Source: Haloarcula sp. CBA1129 (GTDB lineage: Archaea; Halobacteriota; Halobacteria; Halobacteriales; Haloarculaceae). Taken from it: 64,000 bases of DNA. The stretch covers positions 1,302,001-1,366,000 of the forward strand of contig NZ_RKSM01000001.1 of the NCBI RefSeq assembly GCF_008729015.1, read 5' to 3'. Below, piece by piece: positions 19,971 through 28,001 of the stretch. The notes beneath the pieces were generated by a model. That model was not told where the DNA came from. It did no database searches and worked only from the letters and a program-made list of their open reading frames with translations. Each line of letters begins with the position of its first letter. Positions within the stretch are counted from its first letter, which is position 1. A program made the translations under genes and the position numbers.

Positions 19971-21320
19971 TCAAGTATCGCAACAGATGAACTCGAAGCG
20001 TGCACCGCCGCTTTCGCTGTTGGTCGCGATGACCTCCCAGTTGTGTGCGTCGACGATCTGTTCGACGATGCAGAGCCCGAACCCGGTGCCCTCATCGGCC
20101 GTCGAGTAGCCGGGTTCGAACAGGTCCGCGGTGCCGTCGGGGAAGCCGGTCCCGTCGTCCGTGACGTAGAACCCCCACGATTCTGTTCCGACAGTGACGG
20201 TCACGTCGTCGCCACCGTGTTCGATAGCGTTCCGAAAGAGGTTCTCCAGTAGTTCCAGCATTGCACCCTCGTCAGCTTTGATGCTGTCGTCGGTGTCGGT
20301 TTCCAGCGTCGCGTCCCGAGTGTCGACCATCGACCAAGCCCGCTGTGAAAGGGCGTTGAGATCGACTGTCTCGATCTCCGCCGGGTCGACACCCTGCTTG
20401 GCGAGCACGAGCAAGTCGTCGATGAGCGTGTACATCCGGTCGATGCTCCGCTCGGCGCGCTCGAAGTGGGCTTCTTCGCCCGTCTCACGCGCGAGTTCGA
20501 GCGAGCCATCGAGTACGTCCAGTGGGTTCCGAAGGTCGTGACTAATCGCGTCCGAAAACCGTTCGAGGCGCTGGTTCTGTCGCCTGAGTTCCTGTTCGCG
20601 CTGTTTGCGCTCGGAAATATCGCGGGTCGTCACGACGACATGGTCTTCCAGCGGGCCGCTCGCGACCTGCTTTCCACGGGATTCCGCCCAGATCCAGTTA
20701 CCATCGGCGTGTCGGTATCGGTGTTCGATGACGGCGACGTAGCCCGGCTCGTCTATCATCCGACCGAACTCATCGAGTGCGTTCGAGAGGTCGTCTGGAT
20801 GGACATATTCGAAAAGATCCGAGTTCTGCATCTCGTCTTGCTCGTAGCCGAGAACGCGTTCCACGGACGGACTAATGTACTCGACGTTGCCTTGCCCGTC
20901 GAACACAGTGAGGACGTCGGAGGTGTGCGTGACGAACTGGTGAAACTGGGCCTCGAAGCGCGGTCGGTCGCTGACATCGCGGGACGTGAACACCCGACAA
21001 TTTCGGTCCGTCTCAGTGTCCGCTGCGACGATGGTTTCGAGCCAGACCCAGTCGCCATCGACGTTCCGGAACCGGTACTCAGTCCCGTCATCTTCCCGTT
21101 CACCTGTGAGTGTGGCGAGGACGCGCTCCGTGTCCTCCGGATGGACGAGGTCCAGCCAGCTCGTGCCGACAAGCGAGTCCGCGTCGTATCCCAGCACGCG
21201 CTCGATCGCTGGGCTCACAAACCGTATCATCAACTCTCCATCAGTAACCGTCAGTACCGAGGGTGCCTCGGCTAACACCGCTTCGAAGTCGTCAGTTGAC
21301 GTGAGATACTGGTCTGGCAT
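19971..21320 (-). CDS. PAS-domain sensor histidine kinase (soluble)
   Basis: A 449-residue protein. Two tandem PAS/PAC domains occupy residues about 10-125 and 130-255, then a HisKA dimerisation domain with phospho-acceptor SHDLRNPLD and a HATPase_c domain with an NAIEHG N-box, DDGTGFP and TGFGLCIV G-boxes. There is no transmembrane segment, so it is a cytoplasmic sensor, probably of redox, oxygen or light through PAS ligands (inference). No response regulator is adjacent. It lies antisense between sdhB and sdhA, which places its promoter facing that of sdhA. Confidence 0.93.
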   Translation of the reverse strand: MPDQYLTSTDDFEAVLAEAPSVLTVTDGELMIRFVSPAIERVLGYDADSLVGTSWLDLVHPEDTERVLATLTGEREDDGTEYRFRNVDGDWVWLETIVAADTETDRNCRVFTSRDVSDRPRFEAQFHQFVTHTSDVLTVFDGQGNVEYISPSVERVLGYEQDEMQNSDLFEYVHPDDLSNALDEFGRMIDEPGYVAVIEHRYRHADGNWIWAESRGKQVASGPLEDHVVVTTRDISERKQREQELRRQNQRLERFSDAISHDLRNPLDVLDGSLELARETGEEAHFERAERSIDRMYTLIDDLLVLAKQGVDPAEIETVDLNALSQRAWSMVDTRDATLETDTDDSIKADEGAMLELLENLFRNAIEHGGDDVTVTVGTESWGFYVTDDGTGFPDGTADLFEPGYSTADEGTGFGLCIVEQIVDAHNWEVIATNSESGGARFEFICCDT

Positions 21321-21515
21321 TAGGGTCGAGACGGGTCGGTACCCGTAGTGCTACCATCTGTCGGGTCTGGTATCAGTAGTTGGTTCCTAAGTATTCACAG
21401 CGCGTGACATAGTTCCATCGGATAGGTCAAAAATACGCTTTTGCTGACAGTATATCACGCCTACAAAACGGGATGCAACCCACTAGTGGCGTAGCACTCG
21501 GTAACGCAACAGGGA

Positions 21516-21541
21516 GGCTTAAGTTTGGCTAATCCTAAGCC
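21516..21541 (+). promoter_or_regulatory. TATA-like element and inverted repeat upstream of sdhA
   Basis: GGCTTA (21516-21521) and TAAGCC (21536-21541) form a 6-bp inverted repeat that contains the TATA-like CTTAAGT, about 50 bases before the sdhA ATG at 21569. This could be both core promoter and operator. It is consistent with sdhA having its own promoter separate from sdhCDB. Pattern evidence only. Confidence 0.35.
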
Positions 21542-21568
21542 GAAACTACGCCAAGAGACACTCTCACA

Positions 21569-23395
21569 ATGTACGAACACGATGTCATCGTGGTCGGCGC
21601 GGGTGGCGCTGGCCTCAGGGCGGCTATTGCAGCGGACGAAGAGGGAGCGGACGTTGCCCTCGTGACCAAGCTCCATCCAGTTCGGAGCCACACAGGTGCT
21701 GCGGAGGGGGGAATCAACGCCGCACTGCAGGAAGGCGACTCCTGGGACCTCCACGCGTACGACACGATGAAAGGGTCTGACTACCTCGGCGACGCCCCTG
21801 CCATCGACACCTTCGCCAAGGACGCCCCGGAAGAGGTCATCCAGCTCGAACACTGGGGCATGCCCTTCTCACGTGAGGACGACGGCCGCGTCTCCCAGCG
21901 CCCGTTCGGCGGTCTCTCCTATCCGCGGACGACGTACGCGGGCGCCGAGACCGGCCACCACCTGCTGCATACGATGTACGAGCAGGCGGTCAAGCGCGGT
22001 ATCGAAGTGTACGACGAGTGGTACGTGACCCAGCTTGCGGTCACCGACCACGACGACCCCGAGGACCGCGTCTGTCACGGCTGTGTCGCCTACGATATCA
22101 AGTCCGGCGAGATTCAGGGCTTCCGGGCGAACAACGGCGTGATTCTCGCAACTGGTGGGCTGGGGCAGGCCTTCGACCACACCACGAACGCCGTCGCCAA
22201 CACCGGCGACGGCTGTGCGATGGCCTACCGCGCCGGCGTCCCGATGGAGGACATGGAGATGATCCAGTTCCACCCGACGACGCTGCCGTCGACGGGCGTC
22301 CTCATCTCCGAGGGGGTCCGCGGCGAGGGCGGCATCCTCTACAACGACGACGAGGAGCGGTTCATGTTCGAGCACGGCTACGCCAACAACGAGGGGGAAC
22401 TGGCCTCCCGTGACGTGGTCGCTCGTGCCGAACTGACGGAAGTCAACGAGGGTCGTGGCGTCGAGGACGAGTACGTCGACCTCGATATGCGCCACCTCGG
22501 CGAGGAGCGCATCCTCGACCGGCTCGAGAACATCCTCCACCTCGCGGAGGACTTCGAGGGCGTCGACGGCCTCGACGAGCCGATGCCGGTCAAACCCGGC
22601 CAGCACTACGCCATGGGTGGCGTCGAGTGCGACGAGAACGGCGAGACGTGTATCGACGGCCTCTACGCGGCCGGTGAGACCGCGTGTGTCTCGCTGCACG
22701 GCGCGAACCGGCTCGGCGGCAACGCCCTGCCGGAACTACTCGTGTTCGGCGCTCGCGCCGGCCACCACGCCGCCGGCAAGGACATGAAGACCGCCGAAAT
22801 CCAGACCGGCCCCTCCGCCAAGAGCGAGCCCGGTGACGTCGAACCGCCGGTCGATCCCGGCGCAATCGACGCCAGCAGCGACGACGTCGCTGCCGACGGA
22901 GCGGCCATCGAGCCAAAGGCGGTCCTCGAAAGCACTGTCGAGCAGGAACGCCAGCGCGTCGAGAACCTCATCGAATCCGACGGCATCAACCACGCTGAAG
23001 TCCGCGCGGACGTTCAAGAGACGATGACCGAGAACGTCAACGTGTTCCGAAAAGAGGACGGCCTGAAGCAGGCCCTTCGAGACCTCCGGACGGCACGCAA
23101 GGAGTACGAGAACGTCGCCGTCGAAGACCCATCCCGGACGTACAACACGGACCTCATCCACACCATCGAGACCCGCAACATCCTCGACGTGGCCGAGGCT
23201 ATCACGCTCGGCGCGCTCGCACGCGAGGAGTTCCGCGGTGCACACTGGCGCGCGGAGCATCAGGAACGCAAGGACGACGAGTGGATCAAGCACACGATGC
23301 TGGCTTGGAACGAGGGGCAGCCGGAACTGTACTACAAGCCCGTCATCCTCGAAGGCGACGAGGAGACCTACGAGCCGAAGGTCCGGTCGTACTGA
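21569..23395 (+). CDS. sdhA: Succinate dehydrogenase flavoprotein subunit
   Basis: A 608-residue flavoprotein with an N-terminal dinucleotide site GAGGAGLRAAIAA, the SHTGAAEGGINAA segment whose His carries covalent FAD in the family, the active-site HPTTLPSTG and RGEGG motifs, and the FAD-binding GANRLGGNALPELLVFG. It oxidises succinate to fumarate in the TCA cycle. An Ala/Asp-rich insertion around residues 405-455 is typical of haloarchaeal acidic loops. Although it belongs with sdhCDB, it is separated from them by 1.76 kb containing an opposite-strand histidine kinase. Confidence 0.96.
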   Translation: MYEHDVIVVGAGGAGLRAAIAADEEGADVALVTKLHPVRSHTGAAEGGINAALQEGDSWDLHAYDTMKGSDYLGDAPAIDTFAKDAPEEVIQLEHWGMPFSREDDGRVSQRPFGGLSYPRTTYAGAETGHHLLHTMYEQAVKRGIEVYDEWYVTQLAVTDHDDPEDRVCHGCVAYDIKSGEIQGFRANNGVILATGGLGQAFDHTTNAVANTGDGCAMAYRAGVPMEDMEMIQFHPTTLPSTGVLISEGVRGEGGILYNDDEERFMFEHGYANNEGELASRDVVARAELTEVNEGRGVEDEYVDLDMRHLGEERILDRLENILHLAEDFEGVDGLDEPMPVKPGQHYAMGGVECDENGETCIDGLYAAGETACVSLHGANRLGGNALPELLVFGARAGHHAAGKDMKTAEIQTGPSAKSEPGDVEPPVDPGAIDASSDDVAADGAAIEPKAVLESTVEQERQRVENLIESDGINHAEVRADVQETMTENVNVFRKEDGLKQALRDLRTARKEYENVAVEDPSRTYNTDLIHTIETRNILDVAEAITLGALAREEFRGAHWRAEHQERKDDEWIKHTMLAWNEGQPELYYKPVILEGDEETYEPKVRSY

Positions 23396-23434
23396 CGACC
23401 TGCCCTCCGGCTGCCGGAACGATTTCTGCGAGTG

Positions 23435-23761
23435 TCAGGGTGCGCCGACGAGCACGAACGTGCTCTCTGTATCGCCGTTGTGAATCGTTCGCTCAGCCTC
23501 CGGCGGCAGTCTGATCGCGTCGCCCGCAGTGAGGGCGACGTCTTCACCGTCAACCTCGACGGTGGCTGTCCCCTCAACAAGGACGTAGACTTCCTCGTGA
23601 CCCTCGTCGGCGTGGTCGTGCGGTTTGCCGGTCCAGCCGGCCTCACAATCGAGTATAGTGACGCCGACCTGCTCACAGTCTAACGGGTCCCTGAGGAAGT
23701 GCATCGCATCCGCGACCGGTTCCACATCGGTATAGTCGACTTTCGTGTAGCTCACGTGCAC
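23435..23761 (-). CDS. Cupin-domain protein
   Basis: A 108-residue single cupin. Motif 1 (GKPHDHADEGHEEVYVLVEG) supplies His/Glu metal ligands; motif 2 is PPEAERTIHNGD. Such small cupins bind metal or small ligands and have diverse roles, so no reaction can be assigned. It is tail to tail with sdhA, 39 bases apart. Confidence 0.85.
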   Translation of the reverse strand: MHVSYTKVDYTDVEPVADAMHFLRDPLDCEQVGVTILDCEAGWTGKPHDHADEGHEEVYVLVEGTATVEVDGEDVALTAGDAIRLPPEAERTIHNGDTESTFVLVGAP

Positions 23762-23966
23762 TTCTGTCGCCGGCCAGCCCGAAATAAGTTATTGCGGATC
23801 CGAAAGGAAGCGACTGTAAAGGGGGACACAGTTCCAATCCGGAACGTCGCCACTCAGAATTACGGACAAACGGGCAGCCAGACCGCGCTCGCATGGTGGT
23901 GCGTAAATTCGGAAACACCCGGAATCATCACTTACTTGGTTGTCAGGAACGTATTGAGGGTAGCTT

Positions 23967-24068
23967 GGAAGGGTGGCTCAGTGGTAGAGCGCTACCGACC
24001 AACATGCCAGAATCGGTTGGTGGTTACCCCGCAAAGGGCTCCGCGTGGTTCGACTCCCGCCCCTTCCA
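23967..24068 (+). tRNA. tRNA-like sequence with irregular anticodon region; possibly degenerate or element-derived
   Basis: A 7-bp acceptor stem GGAAGGG/CCCTTCC (23967-23973 and 24061-24067), a perfect D-arm GCTC AGTGGTA GAGC, and a T-loop TTCGACT with stem GCG(T)GG/CCCGC carrying one bulged T at 24046. The middle does not fold as a 17-nt anticodon arm. Instead, a 9-bp stem CTACCGACC/GGTTGGTGG encloses a 14-nt loop, and 19 nt follow before the T-arm. Total length is 102 nt, about 30 over a normal tRNA. No anticodon with a T33 fits cleanly. It may be an intron-bearing tRNA, a foreign tRNA or a pseudogene. Confidence 0.55.
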
Positions 24069-24251
24069 TTTTCCTGCGGTTCGGTGTGAGCGGATGCAGT
24101 CGGTTTCAGGGTGTCACACTGGCACGTCGGATCGGACAGTTGCGCTGCCCCAGACCTATCACACCCCGTAGACTTGGCTGCGGGCTATCAGGTAGCGAGA
24201 ACTGCCGAGTCGGAAGCCGACACCTCACAGGAAGTGGAAAGTAAGGAATGT

Positions 24252-24276
24252 GGGGGTGGGGGGTGGGGGGTGGGGG
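24252..24276 (+). repeat. Four-run G-quadruplex motif
   Basis: Four G-runs of 5, 6, 6 and 5 bases are separated by single T residues (24252-24256, 24258-24263, 24265-24270 and 24272-24276). Single-nucleotide loops make this an unusually strong predicted parallel quadruplex on the plus strand. Confidence 0.85.
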
Positions 24277-24386
24277 TGGTGCGGCACCAGTAAGGTGCCT
24301 ATCGAGAAAGAAGGGTGTAGATGTATAAAAAACCGTTGCCGATATTATCACATTCGATATTGTTGTGGAATGCTATTGCCGACGTC

Positions 24387-24406
24387 TACCCTACTGGCGT
24401 AGGGTA
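24387..24406. promoter_or_regulatory. Perfect 7-bp inverted repeat downstream of the small Cys protein gene
   Basis: TACCCTA at 24387-24393 and TAGGGTA at 24400-24406, separated by CTGGCG. It begins 37 bases past the stop of the minus-strand gene at 24444. It could be a terminator hairpin for that gene or an operator; the absence of an adjacent T-run argues against a simple terminator. Confidence 0.4.
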
Positions 24407-24443
24407 TTGGCGGAAAAGCAACGAGAGCGCGTTTGTGACGCAG

Positions 24444-24668
24444 TTACTTGTGGGTGAACAGCACGACGTTCCCGTCGTTGATAGTCGTACAGAGATCCAT
24501 CTCGAAATCGAGATTCAGGGAAGTGAACTCCTGCTTGCAGACGACCATATCGTCGAACGGTTCTTCACAGGACGGACAGGCCACAGCAGTCGTGTTCTGG
24601 TAGGAAGCGATCGCCTCGTTGTCCTCGCGCGGCGTCAACGACGAGAGGAGTTCGTCAAAATCGTCCAT
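24444..24668 (-). CDS. Small conserved haloarchaeal Cys-containing protein (DUF7385-like)
   Basis: A 74-residue acidic protein starting MDDFDELLSSLTPRED with a CPSC pair near residues 30-33 and two further Cys (VVCKQ, LCTT), plausible for zinc binding. I believe the same family occurs in many haloarchaea, sometimes labelled a flagella-cluster protein, but I cannot confirm the family number here. A longer start at 24695 is possible; 24668 is chosen because the preceding residues are out of character. Function unknown. Confidence 0.7.
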   Translation of the reverse strand: MDDFDELLSSLTPREDNEAIASYQNTTAVACPSCEEPFDDMVVCKQEFTSLNLDFEMDLCTTINDGNVVLFTHK

Positions 24669-24754
24669 GTTCGGGCAACCGCGGGCGTACGGCATAAATC
24701 ATACGCCGCCCCAGCACCAAGGCATTAAAGTTTACTTGTCGTAATACAACTACA

Positions 24755-25795
24755 ATGACTCAACCCGGTGGCGGCACGCGCTTCGCACTCGTCGCAGGAA
24801 CCACGGAAACCGCAGATCGGGCGGGAATCAGCGCCGCCGGCGCCGATCCCGAACTAATGTCGGTAACGCCCGCAGCAGACGCGGAGTTAGTGACTTACGG
24901 CACGCCAGTTCGGACGGACGTGACACCGGTCAGTCCGAGCGGCTGTCCGACGCCGGCGCTGGTGACACGGGCCGTCCGAGACGTACTGGGATTTGACATC
25001 ACAGTTGTCGACGGCGGATTGGCCGAGAAAACGGGGGCTCCAACAGTCTCTGTCGGGGCACGCCCGGGAAAGGACATCGCGGAGCAGGACCCAGTGCCGA
25101 CGGCCCACGGGGCGTTCACGGCCGCCCGACAGCTCGGTCAGGCGCTCCCGGCCGACGAGCTCTATCTGGGTGAGACCATTCCCGGCGGGACGACGACAGC
25201 GCTGGGCGTCCTTCGTGCGCTGGGCGAGACGGGAATGGTCTCCTCGTCCCTTCCGGAGAACCCCACAGAACAGAAGGAGAAACTGGTCGCTGAGGGGCTG
25301 CAGGCCAGTTCGCTGGACCCGGGCGACGCCGCAAACGAACCGAAGCGGGCGGTCCGCCGGATGGGAGACCCCGTTCTGGCAACGCTCGCTGGCCTGACCG
25401 CAGGAGCCGTCGAGAGCGATACCGCAGTGACGCTGGCCGGCGGGAGCCAGTGCATCGCCGTCGCTGCGCTGGTCCGCCACGGCGGGTACGAGGGACCGCT
25501 CGGACTCGCGACGACGAGCTACGTGGCCGACGACGAGAGCGCCGACGTACGGGCGTCGGCTGACCGACTCGACCTCGACCTGACGGTGACGGACCCCGGC
25601 TTCGACCGGAGCGACCACGTCGCGATGGAGCGGTTCGTCGCCGGCGAGGCCAAAGAGGGGGTCGGCATGGGCGGCTCGCTCGCGCTCGCCGACCGCGCCG
25701 GCATCCCGATGGCGGAGGTGCGGGACCGCTTCGCGACCATCTACGACGATCTGATCGGCGACACGCCCACAGCAACAGGCGAGGAGGGGCCGTGA
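24755..25795 (+). CDS. cobT: CobT-family nicotinate-nucleotide--dimethylbenzimidazole phosphoribosyltransferase-like protein
   Basis: A 346-residue protein of the archaeal CobT-like (UPF0284) family: an N-terminal FALVAGTTETADRAGIS segment, a central LYLGETIPGGTTTALG motif and a C-terminal GVGMGGSLALADRAG stretch. It is expected to act in cobamide (vitamin B12-type) synthesis by activating the lower-ligand base for nucleotide-loop assembly. The last codons overlap the GTG start of cobB (GTGA), so the two are translationally coupled. The exact base substrate in archaea is not settled. Confidence 0.87.
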   Translation: MTQPGGGTRFALVAGTTETADRAGISAAGADPELMSVTPAADAELVTYGTPVRTDVTPVSPSGCPTPALVTRAVRDVLGFDITVVDGGLAEKTGAPTVSVGARPGKDIAEQDPVPTAHGAFTAARQLGQALPADELYLGETIPGGTTTALGVLRALGETGMVSSSLPENPTEQKEKLVAEGLQASSLDPGDAANEPKRAVRRMGDPVLATLAGLTAGAVESDTAVTLAGGSQCIAVAALVRHGGYEGPLGLATTSYVADDESADVRASADRLDLDLTVTDPGFDRSDHVAMERFVAGEAKEGVGMGGSLALADRAGIPMAEVRDRFATIYDDLIGDTPTATGEEGP

Positions 25796-27117
25796 CGATG
25801 GAGGGGCTCGTCCTCGCCGGGACGAGCTCCGGCGTCGGCAAGACCGTTGCCACGCTGGCGACACTGACAGCGCTCGAAGACGCCGGCTACCAGCCACAGC
25901 CGGCCAAAGCCGGTCCGGACTTCATCGACCCGAGCCATCACGAGGCGCTTGTCGACACGCCCTCGCGAACACTCGACCCTTGGCTCGCGGGCGAGGACGG
26001 AATGTCCCGGACCTACTGGCGCGGCGAGGGCGACATCTGCGTTGTGGAGGGTGTGATGGGCCTCTACGACGGGAGCAAGACATCGACGGCAGCGGTTGCC
26101 GAGGGACTAGACCTCCCGGTCGTTCTGGTCGTTGATGCAAAGGCCGGCATGGAGAGCGTCGCCGCGACGGCGCTTGGATTTGCACAGTACGCCGACCGCG
26201 TTGGCGTGGACATTGATGTGGCCGGCATCCTCGCACAGCGCGCCCATGGTGGCCGGCACGCCGACGGCATCAAGAACGCACTTCCCGAGGACCTCACCTA
26301 CTTCGGTCGGATTCCGCCGATGTCAGAGCTGGAGATTCCAGACCGCCATCTCGGGCTCCAGATGGGCGCAGAAGCGGGGCTCGACCGGGATGCGCTGTCG
26401 ACGGCGGCGGAGACCATCGACGTCGAGCGGCTGGTCGACGTGGCACGGGCACCACCGGAAGTCGCCCCAGCGAAGACAGACAGCGGCAGCGCGGCGACCG
26501 ACCGCCGGGTCGCCGTCGCACAGGATAGCGCGTTCTGTTTCATCTACCCCTCGGTGCTCGAACGGCTCCAATCCGAGGCGACCGTCGAAGCGTTCTCGCC
26601 CGTCGCCGGTGACCCAGTTCCCGACGCCGACGCGATCTATCTCCCCGGCGGCTACCCGGAACTCCACGGCGAGGCCCTCGAAACCGGCGGGACGCTCGAC
26701 GAGATAGCGGACCGTGCCGCCGACGGCGTCCCAGTCTACGGCGAGTGTGGTGGCCTGATGGCGCTGGCGGAGTCGCTGACGACGACTGATGGCGACACCT
26801 ACGAGATGGCTGGGGTCCTCCCCGCAGATATCGAGATGCAAGACCGGTATCAGGCACTCGACCACGTAGAGCTAGAGGCGCAGTCAGACACCGTCGCAGC
26901 CGCATCCGGGGAACACCGGCGCGGGCACGAGTTTCACTACTCTGCCGCCGATGTCGCCGGTGACGCATCGTTCGCCTTCGATATGGTCCGCGGCGACGGG
27001 ATCGACGGCGAGCACGACGGACTCACGGAATACAACACCGTCGGTACGTATTGTCACTGCCACGGAGAAAGCGGCGCGTTCGACCGTCTGCTCGAAGTGC
27101 CTTCGAAGGATATCTGA
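25792..27117 (+). CDS. cobB: Cobyrinate a,c-diamide synthase
   Basis: A 441-residue two-domain enzyme. The N-terminal P-loop ATPase starts LAGTSSGVGKTVATLA and continues with AKAGPDFIDPSHH, the CobB/CbiA signature. The C-terminal class I glutamine amidotransferase-like domain has LPGGYPELH and the nucleophile segment YGECGGLMAL. It amidates side chains a and c of cobyrinate with glutamine and ATP. A GTG at 25792 overlaps the cobT stop by four bases; an ATG two codons later (25798) is the alternative. Length is typical (about 450). Confidence 0.92.
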   Translation: MTMEGLVLAGTSSGVGKTVATLATLTALEDAGYQPQPAKAGPDFIDPSHHEALVDTPSRTLDPWLAGEDGMSRTYWRGEGDICVVEGVMGLYDGSKTSTAAVAEGLDLPVVLVVDAKAGMESVAATALGFAQYADRVGVDIDVAGILAQRAHGGRHADGIKNALPEDLTYFGRIPPMSELEIPDRHLGLQMGAEAGLDRDALSTAAETIDVERLVDVARAPPEVAPAKTDSGSAATDRRVAVAQDSAFCFIYPSVLERLQSEATVEAFSPVAGDPVPDADAIYLPGGYPELHGEALETGGTLDEIADRAADGVPVYGECGGLMALAESLTTTDGDTYEMAGVLPADIEMQDRYQALDHVELEAQSDTVAAASGEHRRGHEFHYSAADVAGDASFAFDMVRGDGIDGEHDGLTEYNTVGTYCHCHGESGAFDRLLEVPSKDI

Positions 27118-27189
27118 CGCGGGGTCCGGCGTCGGACGCATGGCTGACTGCCCGCAACCTTTTTTTCGACAGACAGCGTCGTTCTGATA

Positions 27190-27999
27190 ATGAACGAGTT
27201 GCGCGACCTGCTCGGAGACCTGGTCGCAGACGTCGACGCCGTGTTCCTGTTTTCCCCGAACGCGTCGTTCTTCGAGGAGTTCGACGACGTCGACGAGGAG
27301 ATCGTCGTCGTCGGCCCGGAGAACACTCTCGATGCGGAGCCGTTCGTCGAGCTACCGATCGATTTCACCGACCTCGAAGGGCGTCTTCGCTTCGGGATCG
27401 AAGGCGCGTTAGAGCAGGGCATCGTCGACGAGGGCGACGAGGTGCTCTGTGTAACAGAGGTGCTTGACGGAGCCGAGAACACGGTCGTTCGGGTCCAGAC
27501 CAACGACTTCTCACCCTCCGGCGTGTACGACATGTTCGTCAACTCCAGAGCGGACGCGAGCGTCGTCCGTGATGTCTTCGAGGTCGCCATCGAACTGGGG
27601 AAGAAAGGCCAGAAGGGCAAGCCCGTCGGTGCCCTGTTCGTCGTTGGCGACGCCGGCAAGGTGATGAACAAGTCCCGGCCGCTATCGTACAACCCCTTTG
27701 AAAAGTCCCACGTCCACGTCGGCGACCCCATCGTCAACGTGATGCTCAAGGAGTTCTCGCGGCTCGATGGCGCGTTCGTCATCTCCGACGCTGGTAAGAT
27801 CGTCTCCGCCTATCGGTACCTCGAACCCTCCGCTGAGGGGGTGGACATCCCCAAGGGGCTCGGGGCACGGCACATGGCGGCCGGCGCGGTCACCCGTGAC
27901 ACCATGGCGACGGCTATCGTGCTCTCGGAGAGCGACGGGCTCGTACGGGCGTTCAAAGGCGGGGAGTTGGTCCTCGAAATCGATCCCGAGGAGTACTGA
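27190..27999 (+). CDS. dacZ: Diadenylate cyclase (c-di-AMP synthase, DacZ type)
   Basis: A 269-residue protein with an N-terminal alpha/beta domain and a C-terminal DAC (DisA_N) domain. The DGA motif is at residues 193-195 and the second motif reads GARHMAA, with RHM at residues 227-229 where bacterial enzymes usually have RHR. It condenses two ATP to c-di-AMP, a second messenger in osmotic and potassium balance. No membrane segment. Two bases downstream is an MscS-type channel gene, so the pair is an operon. Proximity to trkH fits a role in ion homeostasis. Confidence 0.92.
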   Translation: MNELRDLLGDLVADVDAVFLFSPNASFFEEFDDVDEEIVVVGPENTLDAEPFVELPIDFTDLEGRLRFGIEGALEQGIVDEGDEVLCVTEVLDGAENTVVRVQTNDFSPSGVYDMFVNSRADASVVRDVFEVAIELGKKGQKGKPVGALFVVGDAGKVMNKSRPLSYNPFEKSHVHVGDPIVNVMLKEFSRLDGAFVISDAGKIVSAYRYLEPSAEGVDIPKGLGARHMAAGAVTRDTMATAIVLSESDGLVRAFKGGELVLEIDPEEY

Positions 28000-28001
28000 G
28001 G

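Larger units (their letters stand above)
24069..24443. other. Gene-poor interval with G-quadruplex tract, hairpin, TATA-like box and perfect dyad
   Basis: No convincing coding frame. Visible elements are a G-tract at 24252-24276, a perfect hairpin GGCACC/GGTGCC at 24283-24299, a TATA-like GTATAAAAAA at about 24319-24328 on the plus strand, a repeated CGATATT at two nearby sites, and a 7-bp perfect dyad TACCCTA/TAGGGTA at 24387-24406. Base composition is lower in GC than the flanking genes. The plus-strand TATA box has no coding gene directly behind it. Confidence 0.5.
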
